64,000 bases of DNA from Enterobacter sp. JBIWA008. GTDB lineage: Bacteria; Pseudomonadota; Gammaproteobacteria; Enterobacterales; Enterobacteriaceae. Shown here piece by piece: positions 19,809 to 28,192 of the stretch (position 1 is the first letter of the stretch; each line of letters begins with the position of its first letter). The translations under genes were made by a program, and so were the position numbers. The notes below the pieces were generated by a model. The model was not told the DNA's origin. It did not search any database and saw nothing but the letters and a program-made list of their open reading frames with translations. The DNA is taken from positions 4,216,001 through 4,280,000 of the forward strand of contig NZ_CP074149.1 in NCBI RefSeq assembly GCF_019968765.1. Reading direction: 5' to 3'.

Positions 19809-20612
19809 TTAAACCAACACCACCTCAATCCCGCTTTTCCGCAGCCCGTCCAGGCTCTCCGCCGGAATGCCTTCATCAACAATAATCATATCAATCCTTT
19901 GTGTATCAATGATTTTATGAAGGCTTGAGCGGTTAAATTTGCTGGAGTCCGTGACAACGATAATACGCTCCGCCACCTCGCACATTTTGCGGTTCAGACG
20001 GGCTTCATCCTCGTTGTGCGTGCTCACGCCGCGATCGAGATCGATGGCGTCAACGCCGAGGAACAGCAGGTCAAAATGGTAATTCTGTAGCGACTGTTCT
20101 GCCTGGTCACCGTAGAAGGATTGCGACTGACGGCGCAGATGCCCGCCGGTCATCAGCAATTCCACCCCTTCCGCTTCCAGCAGCGCATTCGCCACGTTCA
20201 TGCCGTTAGTCATCGCAATCACGTCCGTGTGCTGGCGCAGCATGCGGGCGATTTCAAACGTCGTGGTGCCGGAGTCCAGAATAATACGGTGCCCGGGTTT
20301 GACCAGCTCGGCAGCGGCCTGCGCGATGCTGCGCTTCACCGCCGTATTCAGCGAGCTTTTATCCTCCACGGAAGGCTCGGCGCCCGGCGCATTGCCCTCG
20401 CAAATCAATGCCCCGCCGTAAGCGCGAACGGCGATGCCCTGCTTCTCCAGGAACGCCAGATCGTTGCGGATCGTCACCGTCGATACGCCGTACAGATGAG
20501 ACAGATCGTTAACCTGCACGCTTCCCTGCGCCCGCAACCGCTGAATGATCTGCTCCCGCCTTTCACTGGTGCCGGTGATGCGTTTTTCCGCGGATGAATC
20601 GGTGCTGCTCAT
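19809..20612 (-). CDS. agaR: AgaR, DeoR-family repressor of the aga genes
   Basis: A 267-residue DeoR/GlpR-family regulator. The N-terminal helix-turn-helix covers about residues 20-55 ([23 protein letters not shown]). The C-terminal sugar-phosphate sensing domain includes [15 protein letters not shown] and [15 protein letters not shown]. In E. coli AgaR represses kbaZ-, agaS- and its own promoters and is relieved during GalNAc or galactosamine growth. It is transcribed away from kbaZ. Operator-like sequences lie upstream of its own start and of the other aga units. Confidence 0.95.
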   Translation of the reverse strand: MSSTDSSAEKRITGTSERREQIIQRLRAQGSVQVNDLSHLYGVSTVTIRNDLAFLEKQGIAVRAYGGALICEGNAPGAEPSVEDKSSLNTAVKRSIAQAAAELVKPGHRIILDSGTTTFEIARMLRQHTDVIAMTNGMNVANALLEAEGVELLMTGGHLRRQSQSFYGDQAEQSLQNYHFDLLFLGVDAIDLDRGVSTHNEDEARLNRKMCEVAERIIVVTDSSKFNRSSLHKIIDTQRIDMIIVDEGIPAESLDGLRKSGIEVVLV

Positions 20613-20629
20613 ACGAGTTCCTTAATCAA

Positions 20630-20656
20630 TATTCTTTCGTTTCATTTCGTTTTGCC
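20630..20656 (-). promoter_or_regulatory. AgaR operator upstream of agaR
   Basis: CTTTCGTTTCATTTCGTTTTG matches the E. coli AgaR box, which is built from repeated TTTC/GTTT units (CTTTCGTTTYRTTT). It lies about 20 bases before the agaR start codon, so it probably mediates autorepression. Confidence 0.75.
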
Positions 20657-20769
20657 TATTAAGGCCTTTCCTTTGCGGGAATGCAAGCCCTGCATAGTGA
20701 CGATACGCAAGCTGACACCGCGCTGAAACCTTTCATTATGCTTCTTTTGTGAAACAGATCGGAAAACTA

Positions 20770-20834
20770 TTATCTTTCGTTTTATTTTTATATCACCATA
20801 ATGCAGGATTAAATGAAACAAAACGAAAGATAAA
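20770..20834. promoter_or_regulatory. Paired AgaR operators upstream of kbaZ
   Basis: Two copies in opposite orientation: ATCTTTCGTTTTATTTTTA at 20771-20789 and AATGAAACAAAACGAAAGAT at 20812-20831. They share the CTTTCGTTTTRTTT core and have centres about 40 bases apart, suggesting looped or cooperative binding over the kbaZ promoter. Confidence 0.78.
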
Positions 20835-20863
20835 TATCATTACCATCCGAAATGGAGAGGAAA

Positions 20864-22159
20864 GTGAAACATCTGACAGAAATGGTGGAACACCATAAAC
20901 GGGGGAATTCAAACGGGATTTACGCCGTCTGCTCCGCACATCCGCTGGTACTGGAAGCTGCAATTCGTTATGCGCATTCGCATCGGTCCCCGCTGCTGAT
21001 CGAGGCCACCTCCAACCAGGTGGATCAGTTTGGCGGCTATACCGGCATGACGCCCGCTGATTTTCACGGGTTTGTCTACCGGCTGGCCGAATCGCTTGGT
21101 TTCCCGACGTCACGGCTGATCCTCGGCGGCGATCATCTGGGCCCTAACCGCTGGCAAAATCTTCCTGCGGAACAGGCGATGGCCAATGCCGACGATCTGA
21201 TCAAAAGCTATGTTTCTGCAGGATTCAAAAAGATCCACCTCGACTGCAGCATGTCCTGCGAGGGCGATCCGGTTCCACTAACCGACGCTATCGTCGCCGG
21301 ACGCGCCGCACGTCTGGCCAGGATTGCCGAAGCGACCTGCCGCGAGCAGTTTGGTGAATCCGATCTGGTCTACGTTATCGGCACGGAAGTGCCGGTTCCC
21401 GGCGGCGCGCACGAAACGCTCACCGAACTTGCCGTGACCACGCCGGACGCGGCTCGTGCCACGCTTGAAGCGCATCGTCATGCATTCGAAAAGGAAGGCT
21501 TAACCGACATCTGGCCGCGCATTATTGGCCTGGTGGTCCAGCCTGGCGTGGAGTTCGACCACGCGCACGTCTGTGACTATCAGCCGCAGAAAGCCGTAGC
21601 CCTGAGCAAAATGGTTGAAGCCTACGATACGCTGGTGTTTGAAGCCCACTCCACCGACTACCAGACGCCGCAGGCGCTGCGCCAGCTGGTTAACGATCAC
21701 TTTGCGATTCTGAAAGTTGGCCCCGCCCTGACCTTCGCCCTGCGCGAAGCGCTCTTCTCGCTGGCCGCCATAGAAGAGGAGCTGCTGCCGGCAAAAGCCA
21801 GCTCCGGACTGCGTCACGTTCTGGAAAACGTCATGCTCGATCGCCCGGAATACTGGCAAAGCCATTACCACGGTGACGGCAACGCGCGTCGCCTGGCGCG
21901 CGGCTACAGCTACTCTGACCGCGTGCGCTACTACTGGCCTGACAGCCAAATTGACGACGCCTTTGAACGGCTGGTGCGTAACCTGGCAGACGAGCCTGTT
22001 CCTCTGCCGCTGATCAGCCAGTACCTGCCGCTGCAGTACGGCAAAGTTCGCGAGGGCGCTCTCAAGTCAACGCCACGGGAACTCATCATCGACCACATTC
22101 AGGACATACTCCAGCAGTACCACGCCGCCTGCGAAGGCGTAACGACTCAAAACGCATAA
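20864..22159 (+). CDS. kbaZ: KbaZ (AgaZ), tagatose-1,6-bisphosphate aldolase subunit
   Basis: A 431-residue non-catalytic chaperone-like subunit of the class II tagatose-1,6-bisphosphate aldolase; KbaY is the catalytic partner. Conserved stretches include [16 protein letters not shown] (near residue 20) and [13 protein letters not shown] (near residue 90). The start is GTG at 20864, with GGAGAGGAAA directly upstream, and it gives the E. coli N-terminus MKHLTEMV. An ATG at 20852 overlaps that Shine-Dalgarno and is rejected. It is the first gene of the kbaZ-agaVWEFA unit. Confidence 0.95.
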   Translation: MKHLTEMVEHHKRGNSNGIYAVCSAHPLVLEAAIRYAHSHRSPLLIEATSNQVDQFGGYTGMTPADFHGFVYRLAESLGFPTSRLILGGDHLGPNRWQNLPAEQAMANADDLIKSYVSAGFKKIHLDCSMSCEGDPVPLTDAIVAGRAARLARIAEATCREQFGESDLVYVIGTEVPVPGGAHETLTELAVTTPDAARATLEAHRHAFEKEGLTDIWPRIIGLVVQPGVEFDHAHVCDYQPQKAVALSKMVEAYDTLVFEAHSTDYQTPQALRQLVNDHFAILKVGPALTFALREALFSLAAIEEELLPAKASSGLRHVLENVMLDRPEYWQSHYHGDGNARRLARGYSYSDRVRYYWPDSQIDDAFERLVRNLADEPVPLPLISQYLPLQYGKVREGALKSTPRELIIDHIQDILQQYHAACEGVTTQNA

Positions 22160-22179
22160 TTAAAAAAGAGGAAAACGCT

Positions 22180-22653
22180 ATGCCAAACATTGTCTTATGC
22201 CGCATCGACGAACGCCTGATCCACGGTCAGGTGGGCGTGCAGTGGGTGGGGTTTGCGGGGGCAAACCTGGTGCTGGTCGCTAACGATGAGGTCGCTGAGG
22301 ATCCGGTTCAACAGAACCTGATGGAAATGGTGCTCGCGGAAGGGATCGCCGTGCGCTTCTGGTCGCTGCAAAAGGTCATCGACAACATTCACCGCGCCGC
22401 TGACCGCCAGAAAATCCTGCTGGTCTGCAAATCCCCCGCCGATTTTCTGAAGCTGGTCGAGGGCGGCGTGCCCATCACCCGTATCAACGTCGGAAACATG
22501 CACTACGCCAGTGGCAAACAACAAATTGCCAAAACGGTCTCTGTCGACGCGAACGATATCGCCGCGTTCAACGGCCTGAAAGCGGCCGGTGTGGAATGCT
22601 TCGTTCAGGGCGTTCCAACAGAAACTGCTTTGGATCTCTTTAAACTGCTCTGA
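22180..22653 (+). CDS. agaV: AgaV, GalNAc-specific PTS enzyme IIB
   Basis: A 157-residue mannose-family IIB protein. The N-terminal phosphorylation site is the histidine in RIDERLIHGQVG (His15). It passes phosphate from AgaF (IIA) to incoming N-acetylgalactosamine at the AgaW/AgaE channel. The sequence matches E. coli AgaV rather than the galactosamine-specific AgaB. The gene lies 20 bases after kbaZ with an AAAGAGGAAAA Shine-Dalgarno. Confidence 0.95.
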   Translation: MPNIVLCRIDERLIHGQVGVQWVGFAGANLVLVANDEVAEDPVQQNLMEMVLAEGIAVRFWSLQKVIDNIHRAADRQKILLVCKSPADFLKLVEGGVPITRINVGNMHYASGKQQIAKTVSVDANDIAAFNGLKAAGVECFVQGVPTETALDLFKLL

Positions 22654-22663
22654 GGGATTCACA

Positions 22664-23443
22664 ATGGAAATCAGTCTGTTGCAGGCGCTGGGGTTGGGCA
22701 TACTCGCCTTTATCGCCGGTCTGGATATGTTTAACGGGTTAACGCACATGCACCGCCCGGTGGTACTCGGGCCGCTGGTCGGCCTGATTCTGGGCGATTT
22801 GCACACCGGCATTTTGACCGGCGGTACGTTAGAGCTGGTCTGGATGGGGCTGGCCCCGCTCGCCGGTGCCCAGCCGCCTAACGTCATTATTGGCACCATC
22901 GTGGGTACCGCATTTGCCATCAGCACCGGCGTGAAGCCAGAAGTCGCGGTTGGCGTCGCCGTGCCGTTTGCCGTTGCGGTACAGATGGGGATTACGTTCC
23001 TCTTCTCGGTAATGTCCGGCGTGATGTCGCGCTGCGATCGCATGGCGGCCAATGCAGATACAAACGGTATTGAGCGGGTTAACTATCTTGCGCTGCTGGC
23101 GCTCGGCATCTTCTATTTTCTGTGCGCGTTCCTGCCGATCTACTTCGGCGCGGAACATGCGAAAACCGCGATTGACGTTCTGCCAGCACGGTTGATTGAC
23201 GGCCTCGGCGTCGCGGGCGGCATCATGCCGGCTATCGGCTTCGCCGTGCTGCTGAAGATCATGATGAAAAACGTCTACATCCCTTACTTCATTATCGGCT
23301 TTGTCGCCGCCGCCTGGCTCAAGCTTCCGGTACTGGCGATTGCGGCCGCCGCGCTGGCGATGGCGCTGATCGACCTGATGCGTAAATCACCTGAACCGAC
23401 GGCTCCCGCAGCCCAGAAAGAGGAATTCGAAGATGGCATCTAA
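22664..23443 (+). CDS. agaW: AgaW, GalNAc PTS enzyme IIC
   Basis: A 259-residue polytopic membrane protein of the mannose PTS IIC family, including the GLTHMHRPVVLGPLVGLILGD region. The start at 22664 has GAGGGATT upstream and gives MEISLLQAL; an in-frame codon at 22589 lies inside agaV. It forms the sugar channel with AgaE. E. coli K-12 has a truncated agaW, whereas this copy is full length, so the GalNAc permease is probably functional. Its 3' end overlaps agaE by 11 bases. Confidence 0.95.
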   Translation: MEISLLQALGLGILAFIAGLDMFNGLTHMHRPVVLGPLVGLILGDLHTGILTGGTLELVWMGLAPLAGAQPPNVIIGTIVGTAFAISTGVKPEVAVGVAVPFAVAVQMGITFLFSVMSGVMSRCDRMAANADTNGIERVNYLALLALGIFYFLCAFLPIYFGAEHAKTAIDVLPARLIDGLGVAGGIMPAIGFAVLLKIMMKNVYIPYFIIGFVAAAWLKLPVLAIAAAALAMALIDLMRKSPEPTAPAAQKEEFEDGI

Positions 23444-24311
23444 CCACACCACCCTGCCGGGCGTGTCTGAAAGCGAAGAGACGCTGCTGACCGGCGTGAA
23501 TGAAAACGTCTACGAAGACCAGAGCATCGGTGCCGAACTGACGAAAAAGGATATTAACCGCGTGGCCTGGCGTTCCATGCTGCTGCAGGCCTCGTTTAAC
23601 TACGAGCGTATGCAGGCCTCCGGCTGGCTATACGGGCTGCTGCCCGCGTTGAAAAAGATCCACACCAACAAGCGGGACCTGGCGCGGGCGATGAAAGGCC
23701 ATATGGGCTTCTTTAACACCCACCCGTTCCTGGTGACCTTTGTTATCGGCATCATTCTGGCGATGGAGCGATCCAAGCAGGATGTGAACAGCATCCAGAG
23801 CACCAAAATTGCCGTCGGCGCACCGCTCGGCGGCATTGGCGACGCCATGTTCTGGCTAACCCTGCTGCCCATCTGCGGCGGTATTGGCGCCAGCCTGGCG
23901 CTGCAGGGTTCGATTCTGGGCGCAGTGGTCTTTATCGTCTTATTTAACGTGGTACACCTCGGCCTGCGCTTTGGCCTGGCGCACTACGCTTACCGGATGG
24001 GCGTCGCGGCCATTCCGCTGATTAAAGCCAACACCAAAAAGGTCGGCCACGCGGCGTCTATCGTGGGGATGACGGTGATCGGCGCGCTGGTGGCAACCTA
24101 CGTCCGCCTCAATACCACGCTCGAGATCAAAGCCGGGGATGCGGTCGTCAAGCTGCAGGCCGACGTTATCGACAAGCTGATGCCTGCATTTCTGCCGCTG
24201 GTCTACACCCTGACCATGTTCTGGCTGGTGCGCCGCGGCTGGAGCCCGCTGCGGCTGATCGGTATCACCGTGCTGCTGGGCGTTGTCGGTAAATTCTGTC
24301 ACTTCCTGTAA
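23433..24311 (+). CDS. agaE: AgaE, GalNAc PTS enzyme IID
   Basis: A 292-residue mannose-family IID protein. It has a soluble N-terminal helix bundle (KKDINRVAWRSMLLQASFNYERMQ, about residues 33-56), the conserved GAPLGGIGDAMFW loop near residue 130, and several membrane helices at the C-terminus. It works with AgaW to translocate N-acetylgalactosamine. The gene overlaps agaW by 11 bases, which indicates translational coupling. It is absent from E. coli K-12 because of a deletion there but present in other E. coli strains. Confidence 0.95.
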   Translation: MASNHTTLPGVSESEETLLTGVNENVYEDQSIGAELTKKDINRVAWRSMLLQASFNYERMQASGWLYGLLPALKKIHTNKRDLARAMKGHMGFFNTHPFLVTFVIGIILAMERSKQDVNSIQSTKIAVGAPLGGIGDAMFWLTLLPICGGIGASLALQGSILGAVVFIVLFNVVHLGLRFGLAHYAYRMGVAAIPLIKANTKKVGHAASIVGMTVIGALVATYVRLNTTLEIKAGDAVVKLQADVIDKLMPAFLPLVYTLTMFWLVRRGWSPLRLIGITVLLGVVGKFCHFL

Positions 24312-24327
24312 AAGCAAAGAGGTTGCG

Positions 24328-24762
24328 ATGTTAGGCATTATTTTGACGGGTCACGGCGGTTTTGCCAGCGGGCTTGAGCAGGCGATGAAGCAGATCCTCG
24401 GCGAGCAGCCGCAGTTTATCGCCATCGATTTTCCGGAAACCTCCACCACCGCGCGGCTGACCGCTCAGCTTGAGCAGGCGGTGAGCGAACTCGACGCAGA
24501 GCACGATGTTGTGTTTCTCACCGATCTGCTCGGCGGCACGCCGTTCCGCGTGGCGTCAACGCTCGCGATGCAAAGATCGGGCAGCGAAGTGATAACCGGC
24601 ACCAACCTGCAGCTGCTGCTGGAGATGGTGCTGGAGCGCGACGGATTAAGCAGCGAGGCGTTTCGTCTGCAGGCGCTGGAGTGCGGACACCGCGGCCTGA
24701 CGAGCCTGGTGGACGAGCTGGGGCGCTGTCGCGAGGAAGCCCCTGCCGAGGAAGGGATATGA
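24328..24762 (+). CDS. agaF: AgaF, GalNAc PTS enzyme IIA
   Basis: A 144-residue mannose-family IIA domain. The phosphorylation histidine is His9 in ILTGHGGFASG. The FLTDLLGGTPFRVAS motif near residue 67 is typical of the family. It accepts phosphate from HPr and gives it to AgaV. The ATG at 24328 follows AGAGGTTGCG. The stop codon overlaps the agaA start in an ATGA arrangement. Confidence 0.95.
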   Translation: MLGIILTGHGGFASGLEQAMKQILGEQPQFIAIDFPETSTTARLTAQLEQAVSELDAEHDVVFLTDLLGGTPFRVASTLAMQRSGSEVITGTNLQLLLEMVLERDGLSSEAFRLQALECGHRGLTSLVDELGRCREEAPAEEGI

Positions 24763-25892
24763 GCCAGCTGCTGCGCGCGCGGCGGATCCTTACCGAACAG
24801 GGCTGGCTGGACGACCACCAGCTGCGCATTGAAAGCGGCGGGGTTGCGGCGATTGAACCCATTCCGGCGGGCGTTACGACGCGCGATGCGGAGCTGCTTT
24901 GCCCGGCCTATATCGATACGCACGTCCACGGCGGCGCGGGCGTGGACGTCATGGATGATGCGCCCGACGTGCTGGACACTCTGGCGATGCATAAAGCGCG
25001 CGAAGGTGTGGGCGCATTTCTGCCCACCACCGTCACCGCGCCGCTGGAGGCCATCCACGCCGCGCTGATGCGTATCGCCCGGCGCAGTCAGTCCGACGGT
25101 CCCGGCGCGCAGATCCTGGGCAGCTATCTGGAAGGACCGTACTTTACGCCGCAGAACAAAGGGGCGCATCCGCCGGAGCTGTTCCGGGTGCTGGATATCG
25201 CCGAGCTGGACAGGCTGGTAGACGTTTCACAGGGCACGCTGCGGGTAGTGGCGCTCGCACCGGAAAAGCCCGGCGCGCTGCAGGCGATTCATCATCTTAA
25301 ACAGCGCGGCATACGCGTAATGCTGGGCCATAGCGCCGCCACGTACCGGCAAACTCTCGACGCGTTTGATGCGGGTGCCGACGGGCTGGTTCACTGCTAC
25401 AACGGCATGACGGGGCTGCACCACCGAGAGCCCGGCATGGTCGGCGCCGGGCTTACGGACAAACGGGCGTGGCTGGAGCTGATTGCCGACGGCCACCACG
25501 TCCATCCGGGGGCGATGCGCTTATGCTGCTGCTGCGCGCAGGATCGCGTGGTGCTGATTACCGATGCCATGCAGGCGGCAGGTATGCCGGACGGTCGGTA
25601 TACCCTGTGCGGTGAAGTGGTCACGATGCAAAACGGCGTGGTTCGAACCGGCTCCGGCGGGCTGGCCGGGAGCACGCTGTCGCTGGATGCCGCGGTCAGA
25701 AATATGGTGGAGTATGCAGGCGTAACCGCCGAAGAGGCGATCCATATGGCCTCGCTGCACCCTGCCCGGCTGCTGGGCATTGACGGTCAGCTTGGATCCT
25801 TAGCCCCGGGCAAACGCGCCAATATCATTGCGCTGGACGGTGATTTACATCTCCAGCGGATCTGGATTCAGGGCCAGGCTCTCCCCTTTTAG
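24759..25892 (+). CDS. agaA: AgaA, N-acetylgalactosamine-6-phosphate deacetylase
   Basis: A 377-residue amidohydrolase related to NagA. The metal-site motif is DTHVHGGAG (near residue 53), followed by YLEGPYF (Glu near residue 126), the GHSAA and HCYNGM histidines (about residues 190-215) and the catalytic aspartate in VLITDAM (near residue 268). It removes acetate from GalNAc-6-P to give galactosamine-6-P. The gene is intact, unlike the 5'-truncated copy in E. coli K-12. A run of four cysteines (RLCCCCAQ) just before ITDAM is unusual. Confidence 0.94.
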   Translation: MSQLLRARRILTEQGWLDDHQLRIESGGVAAIEPIPAGVTTRDAELLCPAYIDTHVHGGAGVDVMDDAPDVLDTLAMHKAREGVGAFLPTTVTAPLEAIHAALMRIARRSQSDGPGAQILGSYLEGPYFTPQNKGAHPPELFRVLDIAELDRLVDVSQGTLRVVALAPEKPGALQAIHHLKQRGIRVMLGHSAATYRQTLDAFDAGADGLVHCYNGMTGLHHREPGMVGAGLTDKRAWLELIADGHHVHPGAMRLCCCCAQDRVVLITDAMQAAGMPDGRYTLCGEVVTMQNGVVRTGSGGLAGSTLSLDAAVRNMVEYAGVTAEEAIHMASLHPARLLGIDGQLGSLAPGKRANIIALDGDLHLQRIWIQGQALPF

Positions 25893-25913
25893 CCCTTTCA
25901 CTGTGTCTCCTTT

Positions 25914-25950
25914 TGGCTTTACGGCCTGAAACCGTAAGGCCTTTCTTTTC
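25914..25950 (+). terminator. Terminator after agaA
   Basis: GGCTTTACGG and CCGTAAGGCC form a stem with one mismatch around CCTGAAA, followed by TTTCTTTTCC. It ends the kbaZ-agaVWEFA unit about 20 bases after agaA. Confidence 0.7.
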
Positions 25951-25983
25951 CTTTCCTTAAATTCCTCCTTTCTTTTCACGATC

Positions 25984-26087
25984 ACACTTTTCGTTTTATT
26001 TCTTTTCATCCATTGAAGTTTCGATTTCTTTTCTATAGATTTTATTTAACTGCTTAAGTGAACAAGTGAAACGAAACGAAAGATAGC
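25984..26087. promoter_or_regulatory. AgaR operator cluster upstream of agaS
   Basis: Three AgaR-like boxes occur here: CTTTTCGTTTTATTTCTTTT at about 25987-26006, AGTTTCGATTTCTTTTC at about 26017-26033, and, reversed, GTGAAACGAAACGAAAGAT at about 26066-26084. The last lies about 50 bases before the agaS start. The arrangement implies that agaS-kbaY and the gene after it have their own AgaR-controlled promoter. Confidence 0.75.
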
Positions 26088-26138
26088 GACAAGATTGCCA
26101 GCGTCTGATGTGGAATTCACACGACTAAGGACTGAGTT

Positions 26139-27287
26139 ATGCCACAAACCACTACCACCACTACAACCGGCACCTGGACCGAGGAAGAGATCCGCCAGCA
26201 GCCTGCCAGCTGGATCCGCTCGCTCAACAACATCGATAACCTGCGCGCTTCGATCGACGGTTTCCTGACGCCGCTGCTGCGCAAGCGCGATCTGCGGATC
26301 GTCCTGACCGGCGCGGGCACGTCCGCCTTTATCGGCGATATCATTGCGCCATGGCTTTCGAGCCACACAGGGAAAAACTTCACCGCCGTCCCGACAACCG
26401 ATCTGGTCACGAACCCGATGGATTACTTCAGCCCTGCGCATCCGCTGCTGCTGGTTTCGTTTGCCCGCTCCGGCAACAGTCCGGAAAGCGTCGCGGCCGT
26501 TGAGCTGGCAAACCAGTTCGTGCCGGAATGCTACCACCTGTCGATTACCTGCAACGAGGCGGGGAGCCTGTACCAGAACGCCATCGACAGCGATAACGCC
26601 TGTGCCCTGCTGATGCCTGCCGAAACGCACGATCGCGGGTTCGCGATGACCAGCAGCATCACCACCATGATGGCAAGCTGTCTGGCGGTGTTCGCTCCGG
26701 AAACGATCAATAGCCACACCTTCCGCGACGTGGCCGATCGCTGTCAGGCGATCCTCACTACGCTCGGTGATTTCAGCCACGGCGTCTTTGGCAATGAAGC
26801 GTGGAAACGCGTTGTCTATCTGGGGAGCGGCGGCCTGCAGGGCGCGGCGCGCGAATCGGCGCTGAAGGTGCTGGAGCTGACGGCGGGCAAGCTGGCGGCG
26901 TTTTACGATTCCCCGACGGGCTTCCGTCACGGACCTAAGTCTCTGGTTGATAGCGAAACGCTGGTGGTGGTGTTTATCTCCAGCCATCCGTATACGCGTC
27001 AGTACGATCTGGATCTGCTGGCCGAGCTGCGCCGCGATCGCCAGGCCCTGCGCGTCGTCGCCATCGCCGCTGAAAACGATCCGGTCATCGAAGCAGGTCC
27101 GCACATCCTGCTGCCGCCTTCCCGCCCGTTTATCGATATGGAACAGGCGTTCTGCTTCCTGATGTACGCCCAGGTCTTTGCGCTGTCCCAGTCCCTCAGC
27201 GTGGGCAATACGCCCGATACGCCATCCGCCAGCGGGACGGTCAACCGCGTGGTGCAGGGCGTTGTTATTCATCCGTGGCAGGCTTAA
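26139..27287 (+). CDS. agaS: AgaS, galactosamine-6-phosphate deaminase/isomerase
   Basis: A 382-residue protein with two SIS (sugar isomerase) domains. The first has TGAGTSAFIGD (near residue 53) and ARSGNSPES (near residue 110). The second has YLGSGGLQGAARESALKVLEL (near residue 226) and GFRHGPKSLVD. E. coli genetics showed AgaS, not AgaI, converts galactosamine-6-P to tagatose-6-P and ammonia. The N-terminus begins with an unusual run of threonines. An ACTAAGGACTGAG sequence precedes the ATG. kbaY follows 12 bases later. Confidence 0.94.
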   Translation: MPQTTTTTTTGTWTEEEIRQQPASWIRSLNNIDNLRASIDGFLTPLLRKRDLRIVLTGAGTSAFIGDIIAPWLSSHTGKNFTAVPTTDLVTNPMDYFSPAHPLLLVSFARSGNSPESVAAVELANQFVPECYHLSITCNEAGSLYQNAIDSDNACALLMPAETHDRGFAMTSSITTMMASCLAVFAPETINSHTFRDVADRCQAILTTLGDFSHGVFGNEAWKRVVYLGSGGLQGAARESALKVLELTAGKLAAFYDSPTGFRHGPKSLVDSETLVVVFISSHPYTRQYDLDLLAELRRDRQALRVVAIAAENDPVIEAGPHILLPPSRPFIDMEQAFCFLMYAQVFALSQSLSVGNTPDTPSASGTVNRVVQGVVIHPWQA

Positions 27288-28172
<885 letters not shown>

Positions 28173-28192
28173 TTAAAAAGGAGCTTACGCTG

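Noticed and set aside
20852..20863. ATG at 20852 as the kbaZ start
   Set aside because: It overlaps the GGAGAGG sequence that serves the GTG at 20864 and would add four residues not seen in the family.
26046..27272. 408-codon open frame on the minus strand opposite agaS
   Set aside because: It ends exactly over agaS and its promoter, has His/Arg-rich composition and no recognisable family.
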